From: Nitratireductor aquibiodomus NL21 = JCM 21793
GTDB taxonomy: Bacteria; Pseudomonadota; Alphaproteobacteria; Rhizobiales; Rhizobiaceae
Assembly: GCF_000615975.1 (NCBI RefSeq)
Contig: NZ_BAMP01000004.1
Coordinates: forward strand, 1 to 64,000
DNA: 64,000 nt
Direction: 5' to 3'
Position numbers and translations under genes: made by a program. Below are positions 1 through 9,222 of the stretch, one piece after another. How positions within the stretch are numbered: position 1 is the stretch's first letter; every line of letters begins with the position of its first letter. A model generated the notes under the pieces. That model searched no databases, was not told where the DNA came from, and saw only the letters and a program-made list of their open reading frames with translations.

Positions 1-1256
1 TCGGCGAGCGGCGTGCCGCCGGAATCATCCGCCTCGATCCCGAAGCGACGCAGCTCCACCGCGACACGCCGCGCCAGACCGCGATCGGGTGTGACGAGTG
101 CCACCGTGGCGTTCTCGTCGGTCAAGGCAAGGCGCAGCGCAACGGCTATCGACAGCGCTTCCTCACGCTCGTTTGCGGTCTCGACCAGGGTCACGCCGGA
201 AAGCGCGTCCCCTTCTGTCGCATCGGCTGCAAGCGCCTGATTTTCGAGCCAGGCATCCGTGGTTTCGGCAGGACGCAGGGTTTCGCTGACCAGTGCGCGG
301 CGCAGGGCAAGCGGCGGGGCAGGCTCGCCAAGCTCGACCACCTCTTCGCGCGTGATGCCGATGGCGGAAAGCAGTTTCTTCAGCCCTGCCTGCGGATGGC
401 CGAAGGCGGACGGCTCGTCCGCATCGCCGACCGCCTCCCAGGCACGTGCGTCGAGCCGCGTGTCGAGGCCCGGTAAAACCACGGCACCGTTTTCCAACCC
501 GGCGATTGTCGCCAGAAGCCGCGCTGTCGCCGGAATGGAGCCGGTGGAACCGGCGGCGATGACCGGGCCCTTGTGTGCATGGGCCTTGAGGCGTGCGGCC
601 TCTGCCGCCAGCATTGCATTGCGGTGTGCGGCGGGGTTGGAGCGGTCGAGCTCTTCGAGCAGTTTTGGCCAATGGGCAGTGACGATCTGCAGAAATTCGA
701 GCGTCACCTGCCACCAGTGCGCCAGCGCATCGGGCGCGAGGCTGGCGAGCTTTGTCCAGTCGGCTTCCTCGGTTTCGATCTCGTCCATCAAACCGGCGAG
801 ATCGCGCGCGAGCCAGATGGAATCCGACGCCGAAGCCGGCACCACGACACCTTCCTCAAACAATGCCGCCACATGGCCGGGCAGCCGCGCCTTCCACGCC
901 TGCACGAGCGGTGCCAGCAACAGGATGCGATCCAGCGCCTCTATCGGCGGGGCGAGATCGAGCGCGGTGGCACCCTCTGTATCGAACAGCGCGGCCTCCT
1001 CATCGAACTCGCCCAGCGGGCGAATGACGGGGAGGATGGCGGATTGACCATCGAGCTTTCGAAGCAGGACATCGCGCAGGGCGCGAGCGGCACGGCGAGT
1101 CGGCAGATAGATGGTGACATCGGCCAGCGTCAGCGGATCGCCCGTGTGCCGAAAACCCGACACGAGCCTGCCTTCAAACAGGGCTTCGACAAGCGTCTCC
1201 AGAAAGCCGACGCCGGGGGGAATGGAAAAGACGCACCGCTTCTCTTTAGCCGGCAT
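1..1256 (-). CDS. addB: AddB, double-strand break repair helicase-nuclease subunit (N-terminal part, cut by window edge)
   Basis: This is the N-terminal 418 or so residues of the alphaproteobacterial AddB subunit, which with AddA processes double-strand ends for RecA loading. The frame opens at an ATG that overlaps the end of the upstream nucleotidyltransferase gene. It reads MPAKEKRCVFSIPPGVGFLE and stays open to the window edge, ending in RRFGIEADDSGGTPLA, a stretch characteristic of AddB. The family is about 1000 residues long, so the C-terminal nuclease domain lies outside the window. The gene overlaps its upstream neighbour by 11 bases, so it is probably co-transcribed and translationally coupled with the murU-like and tsaE-amgK genes. 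AddA would normally follow just beyond the edge. Family assignment is from recalled sequence similarity. Confidence 0.85.
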   Translation of the reverse strand, partial: MPAKEKRCVFSIPPGVGFLETLVEALFEGRLVSGFRHTGDPLTLADVTIYLPTRRAARALRDVLLRKLDGQSAILPVIRPLGEFDEEAALFDTEGATALDLAPPIEALDRILLLAPLVQAWKARLPGHVAALFEEGVVVPASASDSIWLARDLAGLMDEIETEEADWTKLASLAPDALAHWWQVTLEFLQIVTAHWPKLLEELDRSNPAAHRNAMLAAEAARLKAHAHKGPVIAAGSTGSIPATARLLATIAGLENGAVVLPGLDTRLDARAWEAVGDADEPSAFGHPQAGLKKLLSAIGITREEVVELGEPAPPLALRRALVSETLRPAETTDAWLENQALAADATEGDALSGVTLVETANEREEALSIAVALRLALTDENATVALVTPDRGLARRVAVELRRFGIEADDSGGTPLA

Positions 1257-1983
1257 CGCTTTTCTCGGCGTGCTTTGCCACCACCGCTTCGGCGGGCGTG
1301 ATGGCATCCGGCGTGCCGACGGTGATCCACGCGCCATCCATTCTCATGCCGAAAAGCCGGCCTTTGGCTTCGGCAGCATCGAAATAGGCGTTGAGAGACT
1401 GCGGCTCGTTGCCGGCACCGGCAAAGATGCGCGGGTGGAGGACGATCGCGCCGGCATAGATGACGCCGCCCTCCACACCGCGATCACGGGTGAGGCGGCC
1501 TTGTGCATCCATGCTGTAATCGGTCGAGCCGGAATGGCCCGTGGCCTGTTCGGTGTCTGCAACCATGAGGAGAATATCCATGGTGTCGGCATCCCAGGCA
1601 AGGGCCATGCGCTCGAGATTGGACGTGCCAGCCTCGAGCCAGAACGTATCGGCATTGAGAATGAAGAAGGGCGCGTTTCCCAGATGCGGCAGGGCGCGAA
1701 TGATGCCACCGGCCGAATCCAGAAGCTGTGCGCGCTCATCGGAAATGACGATCTTCGGCGCGGTGCGACCCGCCAGATGCGCTTCCATCTGGTCAGCGAG
1801 GTAATGCACATTCACCACGGCCGTCTCGACCCCGACACGCTCCAGCATGTCGAGCGCCCGGTCGATCAGCGTGCGTCCGGCGATCTTCACCAGCGGTTTG
1901 GGCATGGTATCGGTGATGGGGCGCATGCGCTTGCCGAGCCCGGCGGCCAGAACCATCGCCTTTGTCGGGACCGTTCCGCTCAT
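1246..1983 (-). CDS. murU: MurU-like N-acetylmuramate-1-phosphate uridylyltransferase (nucleotidyltransferase family)
   Basis: A 245-residue sugar-1-phosphate nucleotidyltransferase. The N-terminus carries the family signature KAMVLAAGLGKRMRPIT followed by PKPLV; further motifs are ILNADTFW and, near the C-terminus, the VGTPDAI segment. Proteins of this type next to an AmgK-like kinase are MurU, which turns MurNAc-1-phosphate plus UTP into UDP-MurNAc in a peptidoglycan recycling route that bypasses MurA. The start overlaps the stop of the upstream tsaE-amgK fusion by four bases (ATGA), which fits a coupled kinase-uridylyltransferase pair. The substrate is inferred from this context; a general GlmU- or RfbA-like nucleotidyltransferase activity cannot be excluded from the sequence. 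Confidence 0.8.
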   Translation of the reverse strand: MSGTVPTKAMVLAAGLGKRMRPITDTMPKPLVKIAGRTLIDRALDMLERVGVETAVVNVHYLADQMEAHLAGRTAPKIVISDERAQLLDSAGGIIRALPHLGNAPFFILNADTFWLEAGTSNLERMALAWDADTMDILLMVADTEQATGHSGSTDYSMDAQGRLTRDRGVEGGVIYAGAIVLHPRIFAGAGNEPQSLNAYFDAAEAKGRLFGMRMDGAWITVGTPDAITPAEAVVAKHAEKSDAG

Positions 1984-3488
1984 GCCTCGTCTCCGCTCAG
2001 GAAACCGGCTTCTTCGTAGAACACGCGCAGCTCATCCAGCACGGGATGGCTCATTGCGCGGCGGAGATAGGCGCGGATGCGCGGCAGGTGCTTGATGTAG
2101 AAAGGCTTATGGTCGCGCTGCTCCAGCCGCACGAAGGTGCCAAGCAGCTTTGAATTGCGTTGCGTGGCGCAGATCGCATAGGCCTCGTCGAACGCTTCGC
2201 GGTCGAACGGCCCCTGCTCGGCGCGGGCAGCGCAATAGGCTTCCACGACGGCGCGTTCCAGCGCTTCGGGCATGGTCACGCGGGCATCGAGCGCAAGCGA
2301 GGCGACGTCATAGGCCGCTGGCCCGCACACCGCATCCTGCAAATCGATCAGCCCCAGCCGGTCGAACCCTTCGCGCTCCGCCCGCCAGATCAGGTTTGGC
2401 GAATGAAAATCGCGCAGGACGAGATTTTTTTCGAAATGCTCAAGGCGCGCGAAGAGCCGGTTCCAGTGCTCCATATAGCCCGCGCGCTCCGCATCGTTTG
2501 CGGGGCGCCCGGCCATGAAGGGCATGTACCAGTCGGTCAGGAGGCTCACCTCGATGCCGAGCGCCTCGCTATCATAAGGCGGCAGTTCGTGAATGAGCTG
2601 ATCGTTGACGGGCATCTCTTTTGGCCATGCGTCGCGGTGAAGGGCGGCGAGGAGACGCGCAGCCTCCACATAGCGCTCAGTGACCGGCTCGCCTTCGGGC
2701 GAAAGAAACGGTGTCTCGCCGAGATGTTCGGTCAGGAGAAGCCCGGTTTCCAGATCCTGCGCATAGACCTGATAGGCCGAGAAACCGCGCGCACGAATGG
2801 CATTTGCCGTGGCCACAGAAGCGGCGACCGACTGCGCCAGGTGCGCGACCTGGCTATAGGGCCGCCCGCAGGCAAGCAGCGGCTCGTCGCGCCGCTCGGG
2901 CGCGTTCATCAGGATGCGGCGGGCGCCAAGCCGCGTGGTTACCGTCTCATAGGCCCGCAGCGAGGCATCGCCCAGAAGGAAGGCGCGATGGGCGCGCAGT
3001 TCTCCAGCGTTGTTGAGAAAATCACGGATGGCGAAGCTGCGCTCCAGCCGAAGCATGGCTTCCTCCGGCCCGGAGATCACCGCAAGCCGGCCTTCACCGC
3101 TGTCGTGAAGCTCAAGGCGGATCGCACCGGCGAGCCGGTCGCCTGCGCGTTCCGGCCACTCCACGAGCGCAACACCCTCTTCGGTCGCCTCGAAAAGGCC
3201 AAGCTCTTCCAGCTCGTCGGGCTCACCCAGCCGGTAGAGATCGAAATGATGAACGGGAATACGCGCTTCGTAGCTCTGCACCAGCGTGAAGGTGGGGCTT
3301 GGAACATCGAGTTCCGCGTCGCCGGCGAGGGCGCGGATGATGGAGCGGGCAAGGGTCGTCTTGCCGGCACCGAGATCGCCCTTCAGGGCCAGAACATCGC
3401 CGGGCCGCAACGCCACGGCGATATCCTCGCCGAAAAGCGTGGTTGCGTCTTCATCCGGCAGGAAGCGTTCCAGAACGCGTGCTGTCAT
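1980..3488 (-). CDS. TsaE-AmgK fusion: t6A tRNA ATPase subunit joined to anomeric sugar kinase
   Basis: A 502-residue two-domain protein. Residues 1-150 are TsaE, the ATPase of the tRNA threonylcarbamoyladenosine (t6A37) complex: Walker A GDLGAGKTT near residue 40, then VPSPTFTL, HFDLYR and VEWPE. Residues 160-500 are an aminoglycoside-phosphotransferase-like kinase with catalytic loop LRDFHSPNLIW near residue 360 and metal loop LIDLQD near 380, as in AmgK, the MurNAc/GlcNAc anomeric kinase. The fusion is common in alphaproteobacteria. Downstream coupling to murU supports AmgK function for the C-terminal half. The start is the ATG ten bases after the histidine kinase stop. No break is seen. 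Confidence 0.88.
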   Translation of the reverse strand: MTARVLERFLPDEDATTLFGEDIAVALRPGDVLALKGDLGAGKTTLARSIIRALAGDAELDVPSPTFTLVQSYEARIPVHHFDLYRLGEPDELEELGLFEATEEGVALVEWPERAGDRLAGAIRLELHDSGEGRLAVISGPEEAMLRLERSFAIRDFLNNAGELRAHRAFLLGDASLRAYETVTTRLGARRILMNAPERRDEPLLACGRPYSQVAHLAQSVAASVATANAIRARGFSAYQVYAQDLETGLLLTEHLGETPFLSPEGEPVTERYVEAARLLAALHRDAWPKEMPVNDQLIHELPPYDSEALGIEVSLLTDWYMPFMAGRPANDAERAGYMEHWNRLFARLEHFEKNLVLRDFHSPNLIWRAEREGFDRLGLIDLQDAVCGPAAYDVASLALDARVTMPEALERAVVEAYCAARAEQGPFDREAFDEAYAICATQRNSKLLGTFVRLEQRDHKPFYIKHLPRIRAYLRRAMSHPVLDELRVFYEEAGFLSGDEA

Positions 3489-3497
3489 ACGGTTTGG

Positions 3498-6042
3498 CTA
3501 CTCTGCGGCGACCCGCGCCTGTGTCGGCGCGGAGGGGAAACGGCAGGTTACCGTGGTTCCGCGCCCTTCGCCCGTGTCGATGTGAACCGAGCCTCCATGC
3601 AGCTCGACGAAACTCTTGACGATGGAGAGGCCAAGCCCCGCACCACGCCTGCGCCCGCCATTAACATGCGGCTCGAAGCGTTTGAAGATCGTTTCGAGCA
3701 CATCAGGCGCCATGCCGGGTCCGTCATCGTGGACGCAGAATTCGACCGCATCGTCATATTGGCGCGCGGAGAGGCGGATCGTGCCGTTCTCGGGTGCGTA
3801 ATTGGCTGCGTTGGAGAGCAGGTTGAACAGAACCTGCCGCACACGGTTTTCGTCCGCATGGAAGACGAGCGTGGCATCATCCATCTGCACATCGAGGCGA
3901 ATCTGGTGCTCGCGCAGACGTTCCGAGATCAACCCGGCCGCGGTCTCGACCATGTCGCCGACCCGCACCTCACCGATCTCCAGTTCCATGATGCCGGCAT
4001 CGACCGTCGCCAGATCGAGAATGTCGTTCACCACGGTGAGAAGCACGGAAGAAGACGACCCGATGTGGTCCACATATTCGCGCTGCTTCTGATTCAGCGG
4101 TCCCGTCTCCGGCAGGTTCAGGAGTTCGGTAAAGCCGATGATGTTGGTCAGAGGCGAACGCAGCTCGTAGGAGACGTGCTGGACAAAATCGTTCTTCAGC
4201 TTGTCGGCCTTCTGCAGCGCGTCGTTCTTTTCCTTCAGGGCGCGTTCCACGTTCACGCTGTCGGTCATGTCGACAAAGGTGATCATCACCTGGCCGTTGG
4301 GCAGCGGGATTGTGGCGTGGCTCAATACCGAGCCATTCGAAAGCTCCACCTGGCCATGCTGCTGCGCCGCTCGTCATCGAAACCCGTGACGGAGGCAACG
4401 AAGCTGCGCCATGGGCTGTCCTTGGGGCTGTCCTTGGGGCTGTCCTTGGCGAGCGGATCGCACACCGCGCGGATATCGGCAATATGCGCTTCGGGCGTGA
4501 CGAGCTGATCCGGCAGGTTCCAGATGCGCTGGAACGCCGGATTGGACAGGCGCAGACGTCCATCCGGGCCGAACACCGCAACACCTTCGGTGAGGTTGTC
4601 GAGCGTTTCGCCCTGCACCCGCATCGCCGCATTGTAGCGACTTTCGAGATCGAATTTCTCCGTCAGGTTCTCGAAGACCCAGGTCACGCCGCCCTTGGGC
4701 TGCGGATTGGCGATCACGCGGATGGTGCGTCCGTCGGGCAGGTGCACCAGTGTTCCTGCGGCTTCATGCTGCGATAGGCGGACAGGAGCCCTTCCTTCCA
4801 GCGACGCCACTCGGGCTGTTCGGCCAACGTGCCTTCGCTGCGCAGCCGGTCGAGCAGCAGGGCATTGTCGGGTCTGCTTTCCAGGAACGGGGTGTCGAGA
4901 TCCCACAGCTTCTGGAACGACTGGTTGAAGAAGCGCAGCTTCTGGTTCTCGTCGAAGATCGCCACCGCCGTGGTGAGCTGGTCGAGCGTGTCGGAGTGGC
5001 TCTGAACCGTGCTCTCAAACTCCCGGCGGATCGTTTCCACTTCGCTGACATCCGCCGCGAGGCCCGCAGACCCATGCAGGCCTGCATAGTCCGTGACCGC
5101 AAAAACCCGCCGCTCGCCCTGAACGACCGCCGAAAGCGATTGCCGGAAAACCTCATTGGCTTCCCGATGCCGGTTTGTGATTTCCTCGCGCGCCGACATG
5201 GGCAGGAATTCGAGCTGTTCGCGCAGAACCGCATCGCCGGTGGGCGCATCCACTGCGCCCGTGAACGCACGGTTCACCCATGCGAGCTGGCCGGCCCTGT
5301 CGCGTAGCCAGAACGGCATGTCGAGCGCGTCGATCAACCCGAGGAGCGTCGCACGTTCCGACAGAAGATTGCCCTGCTCGAGCTGAAGCCGCGCATGCTC
5401 TTCACGCACGCCGGCGAGCGAAACGAAGCGCAGAACCGTATGCTGGGCGGATTTTCGTCCCTGTGCCTCAAGCATCGTGCCGGAACGGGTTTCGATGGTC
5501 AGATCGAAATTCTCGCCGGTTTCGCGCAGCGTGGCGAGTGCGCGGTCAAGCGCCGAAGCCGAGCGCGGCATCATCCAGCGACCGAAGGCGAGAAATGCCG
5601 AGCGTTCGTCCGGGGCGCCGCAGCCGGGTGGAAGGTCGCCGACAATCGCCGGCCTGTCCGATCCGCCATCCCAGACAACGGCCCGCTGATCCCTGAGGTT
5701 GAGAAGGGCCTCGGAGCGGCCAAGAGCGCCGCTCAGCTCGGCGATGCGCGCGCGCAGTTCGAGATTTTCAGAAGCGATCCGGGCGCGCTGCCGGATCAGC
5801 CAGATGGCGGAAAGAAAGGCGGCGCCCATGACACCTGCAAAGACCGCGAGCTGGATGACATCGACAGCCGTGACGGAAATGCCTGGTGCAAGCTGTGCAG
5901 TGGTCTGCGCGGCCGCCACGGATGGCACTGCCACGCTCGTCGTCAGCGTCAGAAACCGCACCAGTCCCCGCATGATGCCCGCTTTGCGCTGTCGGCCCCA
6001 AGGGCCCGAAGATCCGCCGCTCAGCGGGTCCAGCCCCGGCAT
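3498..6042 (-). CDS. PAS-domain sensor histidine kinase, two frameshifts in this sequence
   Basis: One histidine kinase of about 848 residues broken into three frames. The N-terminal part has a signal-like stretch (LVRFLTLTTSVAVPSVAAAQ), a membrane segment and PAS repeats. The middle frame gives HLPDGRTIRVI and LDNLTEGVAVFG. The last frame holds the H-box FVQHVSYELRSPLTNI, N-box NLLSNAANYAP, and G-boxes DDGPGMA and GAGLGLSI. The frame changes lie at about 4745 (tggtgcac where tggtggcac would restore EHWWHLPDG) and between 4352 and 4375; both behave as one-base deletions, and adding two bases makes the length divisible by three. I chose the ATG at 6042 because GGAGAAGGA precedes it; a TTG at 6075 is in frame. 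The gene sits between ahcY and tsaE-amgK as in Sinorhizobium and Brucella. Its signal and partner are unknown. Confidence 0.8.
4413..4448. repeat. Three perfect 12-bp tandem repeats inside the PAS kinase gene
   Basis: The unit GGGCTGTCCTTG is repeated three times head to tail. Read on the minus strand it gives KDSPKDSPKDSP in the kinase, where one copy (AKDSPWRSF) would be enough for a continuous protein. Being 12 bp, the expansion keeps the frame. Confidence 0.9.
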
Positions 6043-6177
6043 GTCCTGTTCCTTCTCCGCCGCATGATCTGGCAAGACCGCCCCTTCCTTTCGCCAGGCT
6101 CACAGCCCGGAAGGTCAGCCGCCTCGCGAATCACAGCACTGTACCGCGTGAGCGAATCGCCGTGAAGAAGGACGCGT

Positions 6178-6217
6178 GACAAAAATAATACCGGGCCAAA
6201 AGTCAATGGCCCGGTAT
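6178..6217 (-). terminator. Rho-independent terminator of ahcY
   Basis: A perfect 10-bp stem (ATACCGGGCC / GGCCCGGTAT) with a 10-base loop. On the minus strand it is followed by a U-rich run (TATTTTTGTC). It lies about 30 bases past the ahcY stop, separating ahcY from the histidine kinase. Confidence 0.8.
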
Positions 6218-6245
6218 CAATATCTTGTGTCTTGGTTAATTCTGC

Positions 6246-7646
6246 TTAATAGCGGTAGTGTTCCGGCTTGAACGGTCCCTGCGGCGTGACGCCGATATAA
6301 GATGCCTGTTCTTCCGACAGGGTGGTCAGTTGAGCGCCCAGCTTGTCGAGATGCAGGCGCGCGACCTTCTCGTCGAGATGCTTCGGCAGGACATAGACCT
6401 CGTTCTTGTACTCCTCACCACGCACGAAAAGCTCGATCTGCGCCAGAACCTGGTTGGTGAAGGAAGCAGACATCACGAAGCTCGGGTGGCCCGTAGCGTT
6501 GCCGAGATTGAGGAGACGGCCTTCGGACAGCAGGATCATCCGCTTGTTGTCCGGGAAGGTGATCATGTCCACCTGCGGCTTGATGTTCGTCCATTTGAGA
6601 TTGCGCAGCGCGGCGACCTGAATCTCATTGTCGAAATGGCCGATATTGCCGACGATCGCCATGTCTTTCATCTTGCGCATGTGATCGAGAGTGATGACGT
6701 CCTTGTTGCCGGTCGTGGTGATCACGATGTCGGCAGCCGGGGCGGCATCGTCCAGCGTAACGACCTCGAACCCGTCCATGGCAGCCTGCAGGGCGCAGAT
6801 CGGATCGACTTCGGTCACCTTAACGCGGGCACCGGCACCGGCGAGCGACTGGGCCGAGCCCTTGCCTACATCGCCATAGCCGCATACCACGGCCACCTTG
6901 CCGGCCATCATCACGTCGGTGGCGCGGCGGATGCCGTCGACCAGCGATTCCTTGCAGCCATATTTGTTGTCGAATTTCGACTTGGTGACGGAATCGTTGA
7001 CGTTGATTGCCGGGAAGGGAAGAAGACCCTTCTTCTGAAGCTGGTAAAGACGGTTCACACCGGTGGTGGTCTCTTCCGTCACGCCCTTGATGGCTGCCTT
7101 CTGGCGCGCGAAGAAGCCCGGCGTTGCCGCCATGCGCTTCTTGATCTGTGCAAACAGGACTTCCTCTTCCTCGCTGCCCGGATTTGACAGGACATCCTCG
7201 CCGGCCTCGGCGCGGGCACCGATGAGGATATACATGGTGGCGTCGCCGCCATCGTCGAGGATCATGTTGGAGGGTTCGCCATCCGTCCACTGGAAGATCT
7301 GGTCCGTGTAGGTCCAGTACTCTTCAAGCGTCTCACCCTTGACGGCGAAGACCGGCGTGCCGCTCTCGGCGATGGCCGCTGCAGCGTGATCCTGCGTGGA
7401 GAAGATGTTGCAGGAGGCCCAGCGCACATCCGCGCCGAGTGCCTTCAGCGTCTCGATAAGAACGGCGGTCTGGATCGTCATATGCAGCGAGCCGGAGATG
7501 CGCGCGCCCTTGAGCGGCTGCTCGCTGCCAAACTCCTCGCGGCAGGCCATCAGGCCCGGCATTTCCGTTTCGGCGATCTCGATTTCCTTGCGTCCCCAGT
7601 CGGCCAGGGAAATGTCGGCGACCACAAAATCCTTGTCAGCGCTCAT
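6246..7646 (-). CDS. ahcY: Adenosylhomocysteinase (SAH hydrolase)
   Basis: A 466-residue S-adenosyl-L-homocysteine hydrolase, the cytosolic NAD-dependent enzyme that splits SAH into homocysteine and adenosine and so drives methylation reactions. Diagnostic stretches are [13 protein letters not shown] near the N-terminus, the NAD-binding loop [12 protein letters not shown] near residue 255, and the C-terminal end [10 protein letters not shown]. Length matches bacterial family members, which carry the extra 40-residue insert. The start ATG ([18 protein letters not shown]) is the usual one. It follows the HPr gene by about 150 bases, has a possible operator in that gap, and ends at a strong terminator, so it probably has its own promoter. 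Confidence 0.97.
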   Translation of the reverse strand: MSADKDFVVADISLADWGRKEIEIAETEMPGLMACREEFGSEQPLKGARISGSLHMTIQTAVLIETLKALGADVRWASCNIFSTQDHAAAAIAESGTPVFAVKGETLEEYWTYTDQIFQWTDGEPSNMILDDGGDATMYILIGARAEAGEDVLSNPGSEEEEVLFAQIKKRMAATPGFFARQKAAIKGVTEETTTGVNRLYQLQKKGLLPFPAINVNDSVTKSKFDNKYGCKESLVDGIRRATDVMMAGKVAVVCGYGDVGKGSAQSLAGAGARVKVTEVDPICALQAAMDGFEVVTLDDAAPAADIVITTTGNKDVITLDHMRKMKDMAIVGNIGHFDNEIQVAALRNLKWTNIKPQVDMITFPDNKRMILLSEGRLLNLGNATGHPSFVMSASFTNQVLAQIELFVRGEEYKNEVYVLPKHLDEKVARLHLDKLGAQLTTLSEEQASYIGVTPQGPFKPEHYRY

Positions 7647-7748
7647 TGGCGTACTCTCCGATTTTCATGAATTCGGGCGCCACAGGCAGCAGGCCGGGCG
7701 CGAAGGCTGGCATCTGACTACCAGATCATGGCGCAGCTCACAATGGAT

Positions 7749-7764
7749 ATAAAGAAATCTTTAT
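7749..7764. promoter_or_regulatory. Inverted repeat upstream of ahcY, candidate SahR/SamR-type operator
   Basis: ATAAAGA-AA-TCTTTAT is a perfect 7-bp inverted repeat about 100 bases upstream of the ahcY start, in an otherwise GC-rich gap. ArsR-family regulators of the methionine cycle (SahR, SamR) are known to control ahcY and related genes in proteobacteria through AT-rich palindromes. The assignment to that family is inferred from position and shape only. Confidence 0.5.
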
Positions 7765-7792
7765 TCGTGCATGTGAAGCGGCGGGGGTGGCC

Positions 7793-8113
7793 TCAGCACT
7801 CTTCACCGAAGCGATCGGCAATCAGGGTCTGCAACGCATCGAGAAGCGCTTCTGCTTCCGGCCCGCTGGCGCTCACGCGGATCTTGCAGCCGGGGCTGGC
7901 GGCAAGCATCATCAGACCCATGATGGAGGTTCCGCCGACGGTGATACCGTCCTTCTCGACCTCGACATCGGCGTCGTGATTTTCCACCGTCTGCACAAAC
8001 TTGGCAGAGGCGCGCGCATGCAGGCCGCGCTGGTTGACGATGCTGAACTCGCGCTTCAGCTCCTCGGGAGCGGGTGTGCTGGCTGAGACTTCGTTTGCCT
8101 GGGCCTCACTCAT
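7793..8113 (-). CDS. ptsH: HPr phosphocarrier protein (nitrogen-type PTS)
   Basis: A 106-residue HPr with an N-terminal extension of about 20 residues. The phosphorylated histidine lies in RGLHARAS (His32), and the serine kinase target region reads GTSIMGLMMLAAS. HPr takes phosphate from enzyme I (PtsP in rhizobia, not in this window) and passes it to EIIA proteins. The start overlaps the end of the EIIA gene by four bases, and an HPr kinase lies two genes upstream. With no sugar permease components nearby, the set is a regulatory PTS, as known for rhizobia and Brucella, where it acts with ChvG/ChvI and pckA expression. Confidence 0.95.
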   Translation of the reverse strand: MSEAQANEVSASTPAPEELKREFSIVNQRGLHARASAKFVQTVENHDADVEVEKDGITVGGTSIMGLMMLAASPGCKIRVSASGPEAEALLDALQTLIADRFGEEC

Positions 8114-8511
8114 TTTCCGCTCAGAACCTGACTTGCGACATTGATGTATTTGCGGCCGGCCGCCTGTGCCTCCTCCAGCGCCTGCGCCATGTCGTCATTG
8201 GCGCGTGCGGAAGACAGCTTGATCAGCATGGGCAGGTTGACTCCTGCGATGACCTCGACACGGCCCGCATCCATCACCGATATGGCGAGGTTCGACGGCG
8301 TGCCACCGAACATGTCGGTGAGAATGATCACGCCAGCGCCGGTGTCGGCCCGGGCCACTGCATCGACGATATCGCGGCGGCGCTGCTCCATATCGTCTTC
8401 GGCGCCGATGGAAACCGTTTCCAGGTTTTCCTGATGGCCCACCACATGTTCCACGGCATGGCGGAACTCTTCGGCCAGCTGGCCATGCGTCACCAAGACG
8501 AGCCCGATCAT
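8110..8511 (-). CDS. manX: PTS EIIA component, mannose family (regulatory)
   Basis: A 133-residue EIIA-Man-type protein, a soluble phosphocarrier. It starts MIGLVLVTHGQLAEE with the active-site His at residue 9, and has VIILTDMFGGTPSN and GVNLPMLIKL, all conserved in the family. I use the ATG at 8511; a GTG two codons upstream would add VP. There is no EIIB, EIIC or EIID domain, so it cannot transport sugar by itself and is likely a regulatory output of the PTS. It lies between hprK and ptsH, the order known in Sinorhizobium and Brucella. Confidence 0.93.
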   Translation of the reverse strand: MIGLVLVTHGQLAEEFRHAVEHVVGHQENLETVSIGAEDDMEQRRRDIVDAVARADTGAGVIILTDMFGGTPSNLAISVMDAGRVEVIAGVNLPMLIKLSSARANDDMAQALEEAQAAGRKYINVASQVLSGK

Positions 8512-8758
8512 CGGCACATCATCCGAAGGCTTGGTTTTTCGCTCGAGCCTGTCACGCTTTCACTCCATCCACTGGCTTCACGGGTCTGTCCGCTTATCCG
8601 GTTTTTCTTCAATTAGCGTTCGAACCCTTCTGGTCCACCCTTGCTTTGACGGTTCCGAAGACGCCCCAGTCCCGTCCCGCCCCGCGGCAAGAGCGCTATC
8701 TTGTCAAGGCACAGGCCGTTGACAAGCCCAAAACTGCGGCGATTCGCCTAAATAAAGT

Positions 8759-9217
8759 TCAAACGGGGGTGCGGGCGGGTCCAAAAGGCGGCAATTGAAG
8801 GGTTGCAGCGATGGCATGGACCGCCCTTCGTGCCTGTCGTTGCGGCAATACCACGCACGGAATCGCAATGCCCTCGTGTTCGATCTCCGTCCCTTCGGAG
8901 AAGCGCGGCGCCTCTTCTTCGTCGACCAGACGTATGGTGAGGTCGATGACGGCGGCGGGCACGTGTTCGAGCTTCGCTGGCCCGAGACCGCGCGCTTCTG
9001 CCAATCCCGCGATGGGATCGGGTGTGCGCACGATGAGACGCCCGCTGCGTGCGGAGAGGTATACCTGATCGTCTGACACGAAAGCGGTGAAGACGCCTGC
9101 CGCCCGGAAGAAGGCGAGCGCCTCAAACGCGAGCATCGTCTTGCCGGTGCCCGATTCGCCCTCGATCAGAATGCCGGTGCCCGCAACAACAATAGCAGTG
9201 GCATGGCGGTTATGCAT
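8759..9217 (-). CDS. hprK: HPr kinase/phosphorylase, short alphaproteobacterial form
   Basis: A 152-residue protein holding only the C-terminal catalytic domain of HprK, as is normal in alphaproteobacteria. The Walker A motif GESGTGKT is at residues 20-27, followed by the FVSDDQVYL segment. It phosphorylates or dephosphorylates HPr on serine, linking metabolic state to PTS phosphorylation. The ATG lies six bases after the chvG stop, so it is probably translated from the chvI-chvG transcript. A gap of about 240 bases without a recognisable gene separates it from EIIA. Confidence 0.93.
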   Translation of the reverse strand: MHNRHATAIVVAGTGILIEGESGTGKTMLAFEALAFFRAAGVFTAFVSDDQVYLSARSGRLIVRTPDPIAGLAEARGLGPAKLEHVPAAVIDLTIRLVDEEEAPRFSEGTEIEHEGIAIPCVVLPQRQARRAVHAIAATLQLPPFGPARTPV

Positions 9218-9222
9218 GGCGG

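Noticed and set aside
2160-4508. 782-residue plus-strand open frame
   Set aside because: It is antisense to the TsaE-AmgK fusion and the PAS kinase, which carry clear motifs; no family resemblance in the plus frame.
7647-7792. SAH riboswitch before ahcY
   Set aside because: The gap is short and I could not find the conserved SAH-aptamer core; a protein operator is more likely.
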